A stretch of DNA of 64,000 bases from Pomphorhynchus laevis (GCA_012934845.2 WNNJ02000969.1:1-64000), one strand, 5' to 3'; positions 34,323-47,457 are shown, counted from the first letter of the stretch. Notes: generated by a model not told the origin, from the letters alone. A program made the numbers and translations.

Positions 34323-36910
34323 GTGGAGCGATTTTCTAACGAGTCGGTGTGGTGGAGTATACGCTGCTTTTCTAAAATTGCGCTTCGCGTCCCTCAGCCG
34401 AATCATAGTACGCCCTCTCATCCCTCTCTCTATCTGTAAAGATTCGAGCTGCTTGTGCTCGCTACTAATTCACTTTTGAGGGCAGTCTGGAAGAACATAA
34501 CCAATGAAACATCAGAAAGAATAAATCCTACGTGGATCAGCCACGTCAAAAGATTTCTGAACGAAATTGAGGCTGCGACATCCGCGGCGATGTTCATACT
34601 ATATAAAGGGACTCGTCCTCCTCTCTTGTGTTGAAAACACAACTACAATTCTACAGACTAAGCATCCCAGAGAAGAGTATCTACCGATTGTCCACCTTTG
34701 CTGATTTACCCTCTCTACTGCGGCATTGTAACTGCCTCATATTTACTGCGCTCTTTACGTTTTTTTCCTGTCCTAGTCGGCGGGCGTGTTGCCCTGAGGC
34801 TTAAGCCCAACGCATTTACTTTACCTCGTAGGATTTTCAACAGAGGCCTCAGCAAGCCACTTGGTCACGCCTTTGACAAATATAATGACAGTTCTTCTGG
34901 AGGGAACGGTACCGGTTAACGTTTTTAATATTCTATGCAACGGAAAGTTACTCGCCTTCCTAAAAAAGGATGGTGGTATCTGTCCGATCGCTGTCGGATT
35001 TACAAACCGCCTCATCGTTTCTAAACTGGAATTTCAATTCGCATCCTGTCCGCTCGACGATCATGTTCTCCCTTTACAGTAACGTGTCAATACTCCGCGC
35101 GGAATCGAAGCAGCGATACATGCATCAGTCGTGTTCATGTGTGACACGGCTAGTCGTTACCACCACACTATAGTAAAACTCGGCTACTACAACGACCTCA
35201 ACTGCTTGAACAAATATGCAATCCTGCGCTGGGTCGCTCGCGAAATACCGCATATTTTACTGTTTGTTCGACTTTGTTACGATCGCCAGATCAAGCTTCT
35301 ATTCGGCAACAAGCGTATCCTCTCGGCTGAAGGCGTTCAGCAGGGAGATCCATTGGGCTCTATACTATTTTTCCTCACCGTCAACAGCTTGGCACAAAGC
35401 TTAAAATCCAATTTAAACTTGTAGTACATGGACGACTGTGTCTGGGCGGCACGGTGGAAAACATTTAGGCTGATATTTACAATATTCAGGTTGACGGAGC
35501 CGAAATTGAAATACAATTGATCTCCAAAAAATGCGAAGTGATCACCGAAAGTAAGAATGTGAGCCAAGCCATCACTGCAAGCTAACAGGGTTCAAGGCTA
35601 TCACAACTGAAGACTCACCGCTTCTGGGTGCGCCGCTTGGCGAGCAAGCATCGACAACACACTAAGCTGCGCAGTGAACAAGCTTCATAATACCGGAATC
35701 CGGTCAACCGAATTGATTGCTCACGACGCCTTCGCGATTTTGCGTATCTCACTCAGCTTGCAAAGATTAGCTTCCTTCTTTGATGTACTTCCTGCTACGG
35801 AAGTAAAATGCTTCAACTTTTCGACACTGAAGTTCAAAAACTATTGAGCTAAATAATCAATGTACCATTCCCCATCAAAGCTTGGAGGCCAGCGACCTTA
35901 CCGATCCGTTGGATGCCTCGGTGTTTGCAGGCAGTGGAGGCTGTCATTCCTGTGTATGGCTCATCTATCAACGACACAATGGTACTGAAGATGTTACTGA
36001 TGCGGAAATCTCCGCCGTTAACACTTCGCCCTTCAGAATAAGACTAAGAAAATACCCCAAATCAATTGAACGCGGAATTTCGGACGACCATTCAATTAGA
36101 TCAAATATCTCAAAAATGGTTGATGGCCGAACACTTCTAAGCGTTGCAATGAAGACTTATTGACTAAACACGGACAACTGAATCTCCATTTCAAGTCATC
36201 GCAATAGCATCAAAGTTGCCCAGAGCTTTCTTTGAAGCACTACCGATCATATGTGTCAGTACACGATTTGATAGCCGATCTATCCATATCGCCGTGGCGT
36301 TAAGGCGCGGTGTTCAATGCCTCCAACTGCGTCGATATATTTGCGGAGTGTCGGTCGCGCGGTACTGTGATCATGCCTTAGACTGCAACAGGATATCGTC
36401 TCGTCACCATCGACATGTTGCGATCAATGATATTTTGAGAATGGCTATCACTGCCTCGGGATCTCCGTCCAGACTCACATCGGAAGGCTTAGCGCAATTC
36501 GATTGCAAACGACTCAATGTGAACTTTGTCGCTTCTCCTATGCCAGGGCCGTATACTCGTTTGATATTTAACTTGCCCCATCACCCTGGCCGCCAGTCAT
36601 GTCGCGCACGCCGCGTCTTCTGCTGGCGCTGTTGCAGCCCACGCGGAGCAGCTCAAACGAACCAAATACAGTCGCTTTAAGGATCGACAGTATTTGTTCG
36701 TTCCTATCGCCATCGAAACGTTAGGCGCGGCTGTTCCCAGCTCTTATGCGATTTCAAGGCCGCTTGGTTCGAAGTTGTAGCGGACAACGAGTCATAAACA
36801 TGCATTCAGCTAGCTCATGCAATGAATCAGCACAGCCGTGTAACGAGGGATCGGCATTGTTTTTAGAGTCGGCTAGAGATCCCTCCCGAGGCAACTATTT
36901 TCTTTGACGA
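34323..36910 (+). mobile_element. RLE-type LINE, 5'-truncated, unit 1
   Basis: Begins abruptly at GTGGAGCGATTTTC. Coding motifs in order: PLTNIMTVLLEGTVPVNVFN, then SAEGVQQGDPLGSILF (about 35332), YMDDCVW after a stop (35425), IQLISKKCEVI, DSPLLGAPLGEQAS (about 35621), RHVAINDILRMA (36.41 kb, Cys-His/RHxAIND region), GR-L-TCP-TLAASHVARA, RQYLFVPIAIETLG and a final QRIS-like segment. This order of a GVQQGDPLG RT, a Cys-His knuckle and a restriction-like endonuclease (RLE) C-terminus identifies a LINE of the RLE type. Reading requires frame changes at many places, so the copy is dead. It lies in the same orientation as the host gene, in the intron before exons 12a/13a. Confidence 0.85.
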
Positions 36911-37577
36911 TTTCTTTATTTATACTTTTTTTATATTTTTATTCTATATTTATATATAATAACTTGTAACTCAATGTTTTTGATATAGAAGCATTAACAA
37001 AATCTGAGTTTACCAAGATTTTTTAATTTTTTTAAATTTGGTTAGCAGTTTTGATAGCCGAAACTTATTATCAAAACTAATATTTTTATAAAATATTAGT
37101 TTAATATTTAATATATATTTAATATTAAATATATATAATATACTCAATATTTAATATTTAAAATACTAATAACTTTTAACTCAATATTTTTGAAATAGAA
37201 GCATTGATAAAATCTGAGTTGACCAACATTTTTTTATTTTGTATAAATTAAAAAATTGTACAAAATTTTTTAATTTAAAAATAAAAAATTTGTACAAAAT
37301 TTTTTAATTGTAATGTAAAAACAATTAAAAAAATTTAATTTTTTACAAAAATATTTTACATCATTCAAAGATAAAAATTTAGATACTAATTGATAAAATT
37401 TAATTACTAAAAATTACATTCAAAAACATGCGCTGGTCAGTTAAAGACTTGTAGCTGTCTACAATTACCTTGTCAAATGTTGGGCATCATCAAGCTTGAC
37501 AAAAACAAAAAACATTTGATATTAGAATTAATAAGTGTATTAAGGGCGTATCGTTTTTAATACTATTTTAAATTAAG
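36911..37577 (+). other. Intron after LINE, unit 1
   Basis: AT-rich. The motif ACTCAAT-TTTTGA-ATAGAAG, then CATT-A-AAAATCTGAGTT occurs twice here (about 36970 and 37190), again at 38755 and 47820, and in the equivalent places of units 2 and 3, so it is itself a small dispersed repeat. Confidence 0.6.
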
Positions 37578-37679
37578 ATCCATGCCATAATATACAATGT
37601 CAGAATGGTGGATATTGCCACAATGGCCAATGTCAGTGCTCAGAAGACTTCACAGGGCAGCTTTGTGAAAGACCTCTTG
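37578..37679 (+). CDS. Exon 12a: EGF module (unit 1)
   Basis: Acceptor AAATTAAG ends at 37577 (a weak polypyrimidine tract); donor CTTG|GTAAGT follows 37679. 102 bp, phase 1 at both ends. It encodes DPCHNIQCQNGGYCHNGQCQ, then CSEDFTGQLCE: a complete EGF with C-Q-N-G-G and F-T-G-x-x-C. Identical coding sequence recurs at 42701 and 46634. Confidence 0.9.
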
Positions 37680-37729
37680 GTAAGTTGGATTGTAAACTAA
37701 ATAAATAAGTATACCTTTTTCTAAAATAG

Positions 37730-37828
37730 ATCTTTGTCGCCACATAAGTTGTCAAAATGGTGGACACTGTCTCCAAGGATCTTGTCGTTGTCCAACTTCA
37801 TTCTCTGGAACATACTGTGAAGTCACTG
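37730..37828 (+). CDS. Exon 13a: EGF module (unit 1)
   Basis: Acceptor AAAATAG ends at 37729, after an intron of only 50 bp; donor CTG|GTAATT follows 37828. 99 bp, phase 1 at both ends. It encodes DLCRHISCQNGGHCLQGSCR, then CPTSFSGTYCE: a complete EGF. Recurs at 42853 and 46786. Confidence 0.9.
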
Positions 37829-39000
37829 GTAATTATCAATATATATTTTGCACATTTTAATTAAATTAACTAATGATTTTAACGTAATTAAATCACAAAT
37901 TTTAGTTAATCGCAAATTAGATTAAATAATCTAATCTGAAAATGTAATTAAATAATCTAAATTGTTATAATAAATATTATAATAATTAATTAAATATTTT
38001 AAATATTTATTATAAATATAAAATTATATTATGTTATAATTTATAAATATTATTTTTAAATTTTATAACATTTACAAATGTGATAATAAAAAAATAAAAA
38101 TTACCTAAATGTGGTAATGAATAAATTTGGTGTATTTATAAAAATATAGATATTTGTACACATTATGTAAAATCAGCATAATTTAAGGATATGATGAGTA
38201 ATGAAATTTAACCAGATTTTGTTTAGTTTATCTTAAGTGCGAGCGTACCAAATGTTTATTTAATAAATTTTCAAAAATGTTTTTATTATTTTAAAATTGT
38301 TTAGATATGATTTGTTGTGAAAGGATTTTTTTATTTTATGAGCTTTATTTTAATTATTGATTAATGCTAATTACCGTTTACATTGTATTTTTGATTATTT
38401 ATATGGAATTATATATATAAAACATATTGAACTTGATTTAGAAAATAGTTTGTTCATATCATTATTTACTAATAATACAATTATCTATACAATAATTAAA
38501 TAATAGTTTAATATCTGAAATTTTAATTTACCAGGTAGCACATACCTGTTTATATTTAAATTCTTTTAGCGAATAATTAGCACATATGTTTATTACAAAA
38601 TAAAAAACCGTTGGGATAGCCGAAACTGATTATCATTACTAATATTTTTATTAATATTAGTTTAATATTTAATATATATTTAATATTTAATATTATGATA
38701 TTTAATATATTTAATATAATCAATATTTAATATTTAAAATACTAATAATTTTTAACTCAATATTTTTGATATAGAAGCATTAACAAAATCTGAGTTTACC
38801 AACATTTTTTTTTATTTTGTATAAATTAAAAAAATGTACAAACTTGCTAATTTTAATTGGTTAAAAATTATTTCTTGGTTCTAATATATACTTACAATGC
38901 TGTCATGTGGTTAAAAAATTCTTGGTTATAAATACTTACAAGACAATAACATACAATAATATTACATACAAATTAAAGCATAACGCAGTATAATATCCAA
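37829..39000 (+). other. Intron between units 1 and 2
   Basis: 37837-38160 is the AT-rich block shared by all units. 38165-38450 is also present after unit 3. 38600-38850 is a copy of the dispersed ATAGAAGCATT repeat. No coding sequence seen. Confidence 0.6.
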
Positions 39001-42000
39001 TTAATAAAGTGACATATCAGTCATTAATATATCACATAACTCAACCGAACCGGATAGGCTAATCAATAAAACCAACTCCAATACGCACAAAATAAGCCAA
39101 GGGAATTTGTAGTGCTCAATTTGCCGCAGGCTCTTCGTCGCTAACGTTTCCGAAATGGTACGAAAACATGGTCCAATGCTAGGTTGTCCTGGTTCTGGAC
39201 TTCCGCCTTCCAATGATCCAGACAACATCAAACTGTTCAGATCTATCCGTGAGCCTGCCGTAACCACAAGCGAAAATACCGATCGTTTCTTTTTGCACGC
39301 AACTGTTATCTGGGAATTTTCGTGTCATCCGTCTTATTCCGCTCGGCGCTCATCCGGACGTTGCTTAGAAATTCTCTCAGGTCAATGGCGCAGTCGTGGA
39401 GCGATTTTCTAACGAGTCGGTGTGGTGGAGTATACGCTGCTTTTCTAAAATTGCGCTTCGCGTCCCTCAGCCGAATCATAGTACGCCCTCTCATCCCTCT
39501 CTCTATCTGTAAAGATTCGAGCTGCTTGTGCTCGCTACTAATTCACTTTTGAGGGCAGTCTGGAAGAACATAACCGATGAAACATCAGAAAGAATAAATC
39601 CTACGTGGATCAGCCACGTCAAAAGATTTCTGAACGAAATTGAGGGCGGCGACATCCGCGGCGATGTTCATACTATATGAAGGGACTCGTCCTCCTATCT
39701 TGTGTTGAAAACACAACTACAATTCTACAGACTAAGCATCCCCGAGAAGAGTATCTACCGATTGTCCATCTTTGCCGATTTACCCTCTCTACTGCGGTAT
39801 TGTAACTGCCTCATATTTACTGCGCTCTTTACGTTTTTTTCCTGTCCTAGTCGGCGGGCGGGTTGCCCTGAGGCTTAAGCCCAACGCATTTACTTGACCA
39901 CACAGGATTTTCAACAGAAGCCTCAGCAAGCCACTTGGTCACGCCTTTGACAAATATAATGACAGTTCTTCTGGAGGGAACGGTACCGGTTAACGTTTTT
40001 AATATTCTATGCAACGGAAAGTTACTCGCCTTTCTAAAGAAGGATGATGGTATCTGTCCGATCGCGGTCGGATTTACAATCATCTCATCGCTTCTAAACT
40101 GGAATGTCAATTCGCATCCTGTCCGCTCGACGATCATGTTCTCCCTTTACAGCAAGGTGTTGGTACTCCGCGCGGAATCGAATCAGCGATACATGCATCA
40201 CTCGTGTTCATGTGTGACATGGCTAGTCGTTAACACACTATGGTAAAACTCGGCTACTACAACGACTTTAACTGCTTGAGCAGATTTGCAATCCTGCGCT
40301 GGGTCGCTCGCGAAATACCGCATATTTTACCGTTTGTTCGTTTTTGTTACGATCGCCAGATCAAGCTTATAATCGGCAACAAGCAAATCTTCTCGGCTGA
40401 AGGCGTTCAGCAGGGAGACCCATTGGGCTCTATACTATTTTTCCTCTCCGTCAACTACTTGGCCCATAGCTTAAAACCCAGTCTGAACCTATAGTACATA
40501 GCAGACTGCGTCTGGGCGGCACGGTGGAAAACATTTAGGCTGATATTTACAATATTCAGGTTGACGGAGCCGAAATTGAAATACAATTGAACTCCAAAAA
40601 ATGCGAAGTGATCACCGAAAGTAAGAATGTGAGCCAAGCCATCACTGCAAGCTAACAGGGTTCAAGACTATCACAACTGAAGACTCACCGCTTCTGGGTG
40701 CGCCGCTTGGCGAGCAAGCATCGACAACACACTAAGCTGCGCAGTGAACGAGTTTCATAATACCGGAATCCGGTCAACCGAATTGATTGCTCACGACGCC
40801 TTCGCGATTTTGCGTATCTCACTCAGCTTGCAAAGATTAGCTTCCTTCTTTGATGTACTTCCTGCTACGGAAGTAAAATGCTTCAACTTTTCGACACTGA
40901 AGTTCAAAAACTATTGAGCTAAATAATCAATGTACCATTCCCCATCAAAGCTTGGAGGCCAGCGACCTTACCGATCCGTTGGATGCCTCGGTGTTTGCAG
41001 GCAGTGGAGGCTGTCATTCCTGTGTATGGCTCATCTATCAACGACACAATGGTACTGAAGATGTTACTGATGCGGAAATCTCCGCCGTTAACACTTCGCC
41101 CTTCAGAATAAGACTAAGAAAATACCCCCAAATCAATTGAACGCGGAATTTCGGACGACCATTCAATTAGATCAAATATCTCAAAAATGGTTGATGGCCG
41201 AACACTTCTAAGCGTTGCAATGAAGACTTATTGACTAAACACGGACAACTGAATCTCCATTTCAAGTCATCGCAATAGCATCAAAGTTGCCCAGAGCTTT
41301 CTTTGAAGCACTACCGATCATATGTGTCAGTACACGATTTGATAGCCAATCTATCCATATCGCCGTGGCGTTAAGGCTCGATGTTCAATGCCTCCAACTG
41401 CGTCGATATATTTGCGGAGTGTCGGTCGCGCGGTACTGTGATCATGCCTTAGACTGCAACAGGATATCGTCTCGTCACCATCAACATGTTGCGATCAATG
41501 ATATTTTGAGAATGGCTCTCACTGCCTCGGGATCTCCGTCCAGACTCAAACCGGCAAGGTTAGCGCAAGACAATTGCAAACGACTCGATGTCGCAACTCC
41601 TATGTCATAGGAACTCTTATGGGAACTCTGTCGCAACTCAATAAGAACTCTGTCGCTACTCCTATGCCAGGGCCGTATACTCGTTTGATATTTAACTTGC
41701 CCCATCACCCTGGCCGCCAGTCATGTCGCGCACGCCGCGTCTTCTGCTAGCGCTGTTGCAGCCCACGCGGAGCAGCTCAAACGAACCAAATACAGTCGCT
41801 TTAAGGATCGACAGTATTTGTTCGTTCCTATCGCCATCGAAACGTTAGGCGCGGCTGTTCCCAGCTCTTATGCGATTTCAAGGCCGCTTGGTTCGAAGTT
41901 GTAGCGGACAACGAGTCATAAACATGCATTCAGCTAGCTCATGCAATGAATCAGCACAGCCGTGTAACGAGGGATCGGCATTGTTTTTAGAGTCGGCTAG

Positions 42001-42025
42001 AGATCCCTCCCGAGGCAACTATTTT
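39001..42025 (+). mobile_element. RLE-type LINE, longer copy, unit 2
   Basis: Same element as 34323-36910 with about 400 bp more on the 5' side (39001-39394), including coding-looking MVRKHGPMLGCPGSGLPPSN. The shared part begins GTGGAGCGATTTTC at 39396. RT motif SAEGVQQGDPLGSILF lies near 40400. The catalytic box has decayed (YIADC in place of YMDDC). The Cys-His/RLE region (RHQHVAINDILRMA) is near 41.48 kb. A short extra tandem segment (ATAAGAACTCTGTCGC type) at 41600-41660 is absent from unit 1 but present in unit 3. Dead copy. Confidence 0.85.
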
Positions 42026-42700
42026 CTTTGACGATTTCTTTATTTATACTTTTTTATATTTTTATTTTATATTTATATATAATAACTTGTAACTCATTGT
42101 TTTTGATATAGAAGCATTAACAAAATCTGAGTTTACCAAGATTTTTTAATTTTTTTAAATTTGGTTAGCAGTTTTGATAGCCGAAACTTATTATCAAAAC
42201 TAATATTTTTATAAAATATTAGTTTAATATTTAATATATATTTAATATTAAATATATATAATATACTCAATATTTAATATTTAAAATACTAATAACTTTT
42301 AACTCAATATTTTTGAAATAGAAGCATTGATAAAATCTGAGTTGACCAACATTTTTTTATTTTGTATAAATTAAAAAATTGTACAAAATTTTTTAATTTA
42401 AAAATAAAAAATTTGTACAAAATTTTTTAATTGTTATGTAAAAACAATTAAAAAAATTTAATTTTTTACAAAAATATTTTACATCATTCAAAGATAAAAA
42501 TTTAGTTACTGATTGATAAAATTTAATTACTAAAAATTACATTCAAAAACATGCGCTGGTCAGTTAAAGACTTGTAGCTGTCTACAATTACCTTGTCAAA
42601 TGTTGGGCATCATCAAGCTTGACAAAAACAAAAAACATTTGATATTAGAATTAATAAGTGTATTAAGGACGTATCGTTTTTAATACTATTTTAAATTAAG

Positions 42701-42802
42701 ATCCATGCCATAATATACAATGTCAGAATGGTGGATATTGCCACAATGGCCAATGTCAGTGCTCAGAAGACTTCACAGGGCAGCTTTGTGAAAGACCTCT
42801 TG
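42701..42802 (+). CDS. Exon 12b: EGF module (unit 2)
   Basis: Identical in coding sequence and splice borders to exon 12a (acceptor AAATTAAG, donor CTTG|GTAAGT; phase 1-1). If all units are expressed it adds an exact repeat of DPCHNIQCQNGG...FTGQLCE to the protein. Confidence 0.85.
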
Positions 42803-42852
42803 GTAAGTTGGATTGTAAACTAAATAAATAAGTATACCTTTTTCTAAAATAG

Positions 42853-42951
42853 ATCTTTGTCGCCACATAAGTTGTCAAAATGGTGGACACTGTCTCCAAG
42901 GATCTTGTCGTTGTCCAACTTCATTCTCTGGAACATACTGTGAAGTCACTG
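42853..42951 (+). CDS. Exon 13b: EGF module (unit 2)
   Basis: Identical to exon 13a including the 50-bp intron before it; phase 1-1, 99 bp. Encodes DLCRHISCQNGG...FSGTYCE. Confidence 0.85.
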
Positions 42952-43324
42952 GTAATTATCAATATATATTTTGCACATTTTAATTAAATTAACTAATGAT
43001 TTTAACGTAATTAAATCACAAATTTTAGTTAATCGCAAATTAGTTTAATAATCTAATCTGAAAATGTAATTAAATAATCTAAATTGTTATAATAAATATT
43101 ATAATAATTTATTAAATATTATAAATATTTATTATAAATATAAAATTATATTATGTTATAATTTATAAATATTATTTTTAAATTTTATAACATTTACAAA
43201 TGTGATAATAAAAAAATAAAAATTACCTAAATGTGGTAATGAATAAATGTGGTGTATTTATAAAAATTTAAATATTTGTACACATTATTATAATAATGTG
43301 TACATTTATAATAATATTTGGCGT

Positions 43325-45975
43325 ATTCGTGGAGCGATTTTCTAACGAGTCGGTGTGGTGGAGTATACGCTGCTTTTCTAAAATTGCGCTTCGCGTCCCT
43401 CAGCCGAATCATAGTACGCCCTCTCATCCCTCTCTCTATCTGTAAAGATTCGAGCTGCTTGTGCTCGCTACTATTTTACTTTTGAGGGCAGTCTGGAAGA
43501 ACATAACCGATGAAACATCAGAAAGAATAAATCCTACGTGGATCAGCCACGTCAAAAGATTTCTGAACGAAATTGAGGCGGCGACATCCGCGGCGATGTT
43601 CATACTATATAAAGGGACTCGTCCTCCTATCTTGTGTTGAAAACACAACTACAATTCTACAGACTAAGCATCCCAGAGAAGAGTATCTACCGATTGTCCA
43701 CCTTTGCCGATTTACCCTCTCTACTGCGGTATTGTAACTGCCTCATACTTACTGCGCGTTTTACGTTTTTTTCCTGTCCTAGTCGGCGGGCGGTTTGCCC
43801 TGAGGCTTAAGCCCAACGCATTTACTTGACCTCACAGGATTTTCAACAGAAGCCTCAGCAAGCCACTTGGTCACGCCTTTGACAAATATAATGACAGTTC
43901 TTCTGGAGGGAACGGTACCGGTTAACGTTTTTAATATTCTATGCAACGGACAGTTACTCGCCTTTCTAAAGAAGGATGATGGTATCTGTCCGATCGCGGT
44001 CGGATTTACAATCATCTCATCGCTTCTAAACTGGAATGTCAATTCGCATCCTGTCCGCTCGACGATCATGTTCTCTCTTTACAGCAAGGTGTCGGTACTC
44101 CGCGCGGAATCGAATCAGCGATACATGCATCACTCGTGTTCATGTGTGACATGGCTAGTCGTTACCACACTATTGTAAAATTCGGCTACTACAACGACTT
44201 TAACTGCTTGAGCAGATTTGCAATCCTGCGCTGGGTCGCTCGCGAAATACCGCATATTTTACCGTTTGTTCGATTTTGTTACGATCGCCAGATCTAGCTT
44301 ATAATCGGCAACAAGCAAATCCTCTCGGCTGAAAGCGTTCAGCAGGGAGACCCATTGGGCTCTATACTATTTTTCCTCTCCGTCAACAGCTTGGCACAAA
44401 GCTTAAAATCCAATTTAAACTTGTAGTACATGGACGACTGTGTCTGGGCGGCACGGTGGAAAACATTTAGGCTGATATTTACAATATTCAGGTTGACGGA
44501 GCCGAAATTGAAATACAATTGAACTCCAAAAAATGCGAAGTGATCACCGAAAGTAAGAATGTGAGCCAAGCCATCACTGCAAGCTAACAGGGTTCAAGAC
44601 TATCACAACTGAAGACTCACCGCTTCTGGGTGCGCCGCTTGGCGAGCAAGCATCGACAACACACTAAGCTGCGCAGTGAACGAGTTTCATAATACCGGAA
44701 TCCGGTCAACCGAATTGATTGCTCACGACGCCTTCGCGATTTTGCGTATCTCACTCAGCTTGCAAAGATTAGCTTCCTTCTTTGATGTACTTCCTGCTAC
44801 GGAAGTAAAATGCTTCAACTTTTCGACACTGAAGTTCAAAAACTATTGAGCTAAATAATCAATGTACCATTCCCCATCAAAGCTTGGAGGCCAGCGACCT
44901 TACCGATCCGTTGGATGCCTCGGTGTTTGCAGGCAGTGGAGGCTGTCATTCCTGTGTATGGCTCATCTATCAACGACACAATGGTACTGAAGATGTTACT
45001 GATGCGGAAATCTCCGCCGTTAACACTTCGCCCTTCAGAATCAGACTAAGAAAATACCCCAAATCAATTGAACGCGGAATTTCGGACGACCATTCAATTA
45101 GATCAAATATCTCAAAAATGGTTGATGGCCGAACACTTCTAAGCGTTGCAATGAAGACTTATTGACTAAACACGGACAACTGAATCTCCATTTCAAGTCA
45201 TCGCAATAGCATCAAAGTTGCCCAGAGCTTTCTTTGAAGCACTACCGATCATATGTGTCAGTACACGATTTGATAGCCGATCTATCCATATCGCCGTGGC
45301 GTTAAGGCTCGGTGTTCAATGCCTCCAACTGCGTCGGATATATTTGCGGAGTGTCGGTCGCGCGGTACTGTGCTCATGCCTTAGACTGCAACAGGATATC
45401 GTCTCGTCACCATCAACATGTTGCGATCAATGATATTTTGAGAATGGCTCTCACTGCCTCGGGATCTCCGTCCAGACTCAAACCGGCAAGGTTAGCGCAA
45501 GACAATTGCAAACGACTCGATGTCGCAACTCCTATGTCATAGGAACTCTTATGGGAACTCTGTCGCAACTCAATAAGAACTCTGTCGCTACTCCTATGCC
45601 AGGGCCGTATACTCGTTTGATATTTAACTTGCCCCATCACCCTGGCCGCCAGTCATGTCGCGCACGCCGCGTCTTCTGCTAGCGCTGTTGCAGCCCACGC
45701 GGAGCAGCTCAAACGAACCAAATACAGTCGCTTTAAGGATCGACAGTATTTGTTCGTTCCTATCGCCATCGAAACGTTAGGCGCGGCTGTTCCCAGCTCT
45801 TATGCGATTTCAAGGCCGCTTGGTTCGAAGTTGTAGCGGACAACGAGTCATAAACATGCATTCAGCTAGCTCATGCAATGAATCAGCACAGCCGTGTAAC
45901 GAGGGATCGGCATTGTTTTTAGAGTCGGCTAGAGATCCCTCCCGAGGCAACTATTTTCTTTGACGATTTCTTTAT
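43325..45975 (+). mobile_element. RLE-type LINE, 5'-truncated, unit 3
   Basis: Begins at the same base context (GGCGTATT-GTGGAGCG) as unit 1, so units 1 and 3 share one truncation point. The body is nearly identical to unit 2. Some changes differ from unit 2: the YMDDCVW box is kept near 44433, and a TAG lies in the KLIIG segment at 44290s. The RLE region is near 45.42 kb, with one extra base near 45336 that shifts the frame. Dead copy. Confidence 0.85.
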
Positions 45976-46633
45976 TTATACTTTTTTTATATTTTTATTT
46001 TATATTTATATATAATAACTTGTAACTCAATGTTTTTGATATAGAAGCATTAACAAAATCTGAGTTTACCAAGATTTTTTAATTTTTTAAAATTTGGTTA
46101 GCAGTTTTGATAGCCGAAACTTATTATCAAAACTAATATTTTTATAAAATATTAGTTTAATATTTAATATATATTTAATATTAAATATATATAATATACT
46201 CAATATTTAATATTTAAAATACTAATAACTTTTAACTCAATATTTTTGAAATAGAAGCATTGATAAAATCTGAGTTGACCAACATTTTTTTATTTTGTAT
46301 AAATTAAAAAATTGTACAAAATTTTTTAATTTAAAAATAAAAAATTTGTACAAAATTTTTTAATTGTTATGTAAAAACAATTAAAAAAATTTAATTTTTT
46401 ACAAAAATATTTTACATCATTCAAAGATAAAAATTTAGTTACTGATTGATAAAATTTAATTACTAAAAATTACATTCAAAAACATGCGCTGGTCAGTTAA
46501 AGACTTGTAGCTGTCTACAATTACCTTGTCAAATGTTGGGCATCATCAAGCTTGACAAAAACAAAAAACATTTGATATTAGAATTAATAAGTGTATTAAG
46601 GACGTATCGTTTTTAATACTATTTTAAATTAAG

Positions 46634-46735
46634 ATCCATGCCATAATATACAATGTCAGAATGGTGGATATTGCCACAATGGCCAATGTCAGTGCTCAGA
46701 AGACTTCACAGGGCAGCTTTGTGAAAGACCTCTTG
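46634..46735 (+). CDS. Exon 12c: EGF module (unit 3)
   Basis: Third identical copy of exon 12, with the same splice borders and phase 1-1. Confidence 0.85.
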
Positions 46736-46785
46736 GTAAGTTGGATTGTAAACTAAATAAATAAGTATACCTTTTTCTAAAATAG

Positions 46786-46884
46786 ATCTTTGTCGCCACA
46801 TAAGTTGTCAAAATGGTGGACACTGTCTCCAAGGATCTTGTCGTTGTCCAACTTCATTCTCTGGAACATACTGTGAAGTCACTG
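46786..46884 (+). CDS. Exon 13c: EGF module (unit 3)
   Basis: Third identical copy of exon 13. The next intact EGF exon in frame is at 59919, which would make the following intron about 13 kb. Confidence 0.83.
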
Positions 46885-47457
46885 GTAATTATCAATATAT
46901 ATTTTGCACATTTTAATTAAATTAACTAATGATTTTAACGTAATTAAATCACAAATTTTAGTTAATCGCAAATTAGTTTAATAATCTAATCTGAAAATGT
47001 AATTAAATAATCTAAATTGTTATAATAAATATTATAATAATTTATTAAATATTATAAATATTTATTATAAATATAAAATTATATTATGTTATAATTTATA
47101 AATATTATTTTTAAATTTTATAACATTTACAAATGTGATAATAAAAAAATAAAAATTACCTAAATGTGGTAATGAATAAATGTGGTGTATTTATAAAAAT
47201 ATAGATATTTGTACACATTATGTAAAATCAGCATAATTTAAGGATATGCTGAGTAATGAAATTTAACCAGATTTTGTTTAGTTTATCTTAAGTGCGAGCG
47301 TACCAAAAATAAATTTTCAATTTTTTTTGTTATTTTAAAATTGTTTAGATATGATTTGCCCCGAAAGAATTTTTTTTATTTTATGAGCTTTATTTTATTT
47401 TAATCTATTTGAATATTTTTCGAGTTATTATATATTTTTAGCGCATGTTTTGGTCCA

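Larger units (their letters stand above)
33950..47215 (+). repeat. Three-copy tandem segmental duplication carrying a LINE and two EGF exons
   Basis: Each unit has four parts in order: an AT-rich block (GATTTTAACGTAATTAAATC...), a LINE 3' part on the + strand, a 0.7-kb intron piece, and two EGF exons. The LINE parts start at about 34323, 39001/39395 and 43325. The exon pairs are at 37578/37730, 42701/42853 and 46634/46786, so the spacing is 5,123 and 3,933 bp. The AT block recurs at 33950, 37837, 42957 and 46890. Units 2 and 3 are nearly identical; unit 1 differs slightly more. Unit 2 keeps an extra ~1.2 kb (38165-39395) that includes more of the LINE 5' side. Sequence resembling part of that extra block follows unit 3 (47216-47400 and 47630-47750). 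Confidence 0.92.

Noticed and set aside
35882-36680. Possible independent host genes (EASDLTDPLDASVFAGSGG frame and the PRAFFEALPIICVST frame)
   Set aside because: They align with the Cys-His/RLE C-terminal region of the LINE and occur with it in each unit.
34430-45640. Many overlapping open frames of 60-155 codons on both strands in the triplicated region
   Set aside because: They recur identically in all three units because of the duplication and are shadows of the dead LINE. Only the frames with RT and RLE motifs are meaningful.
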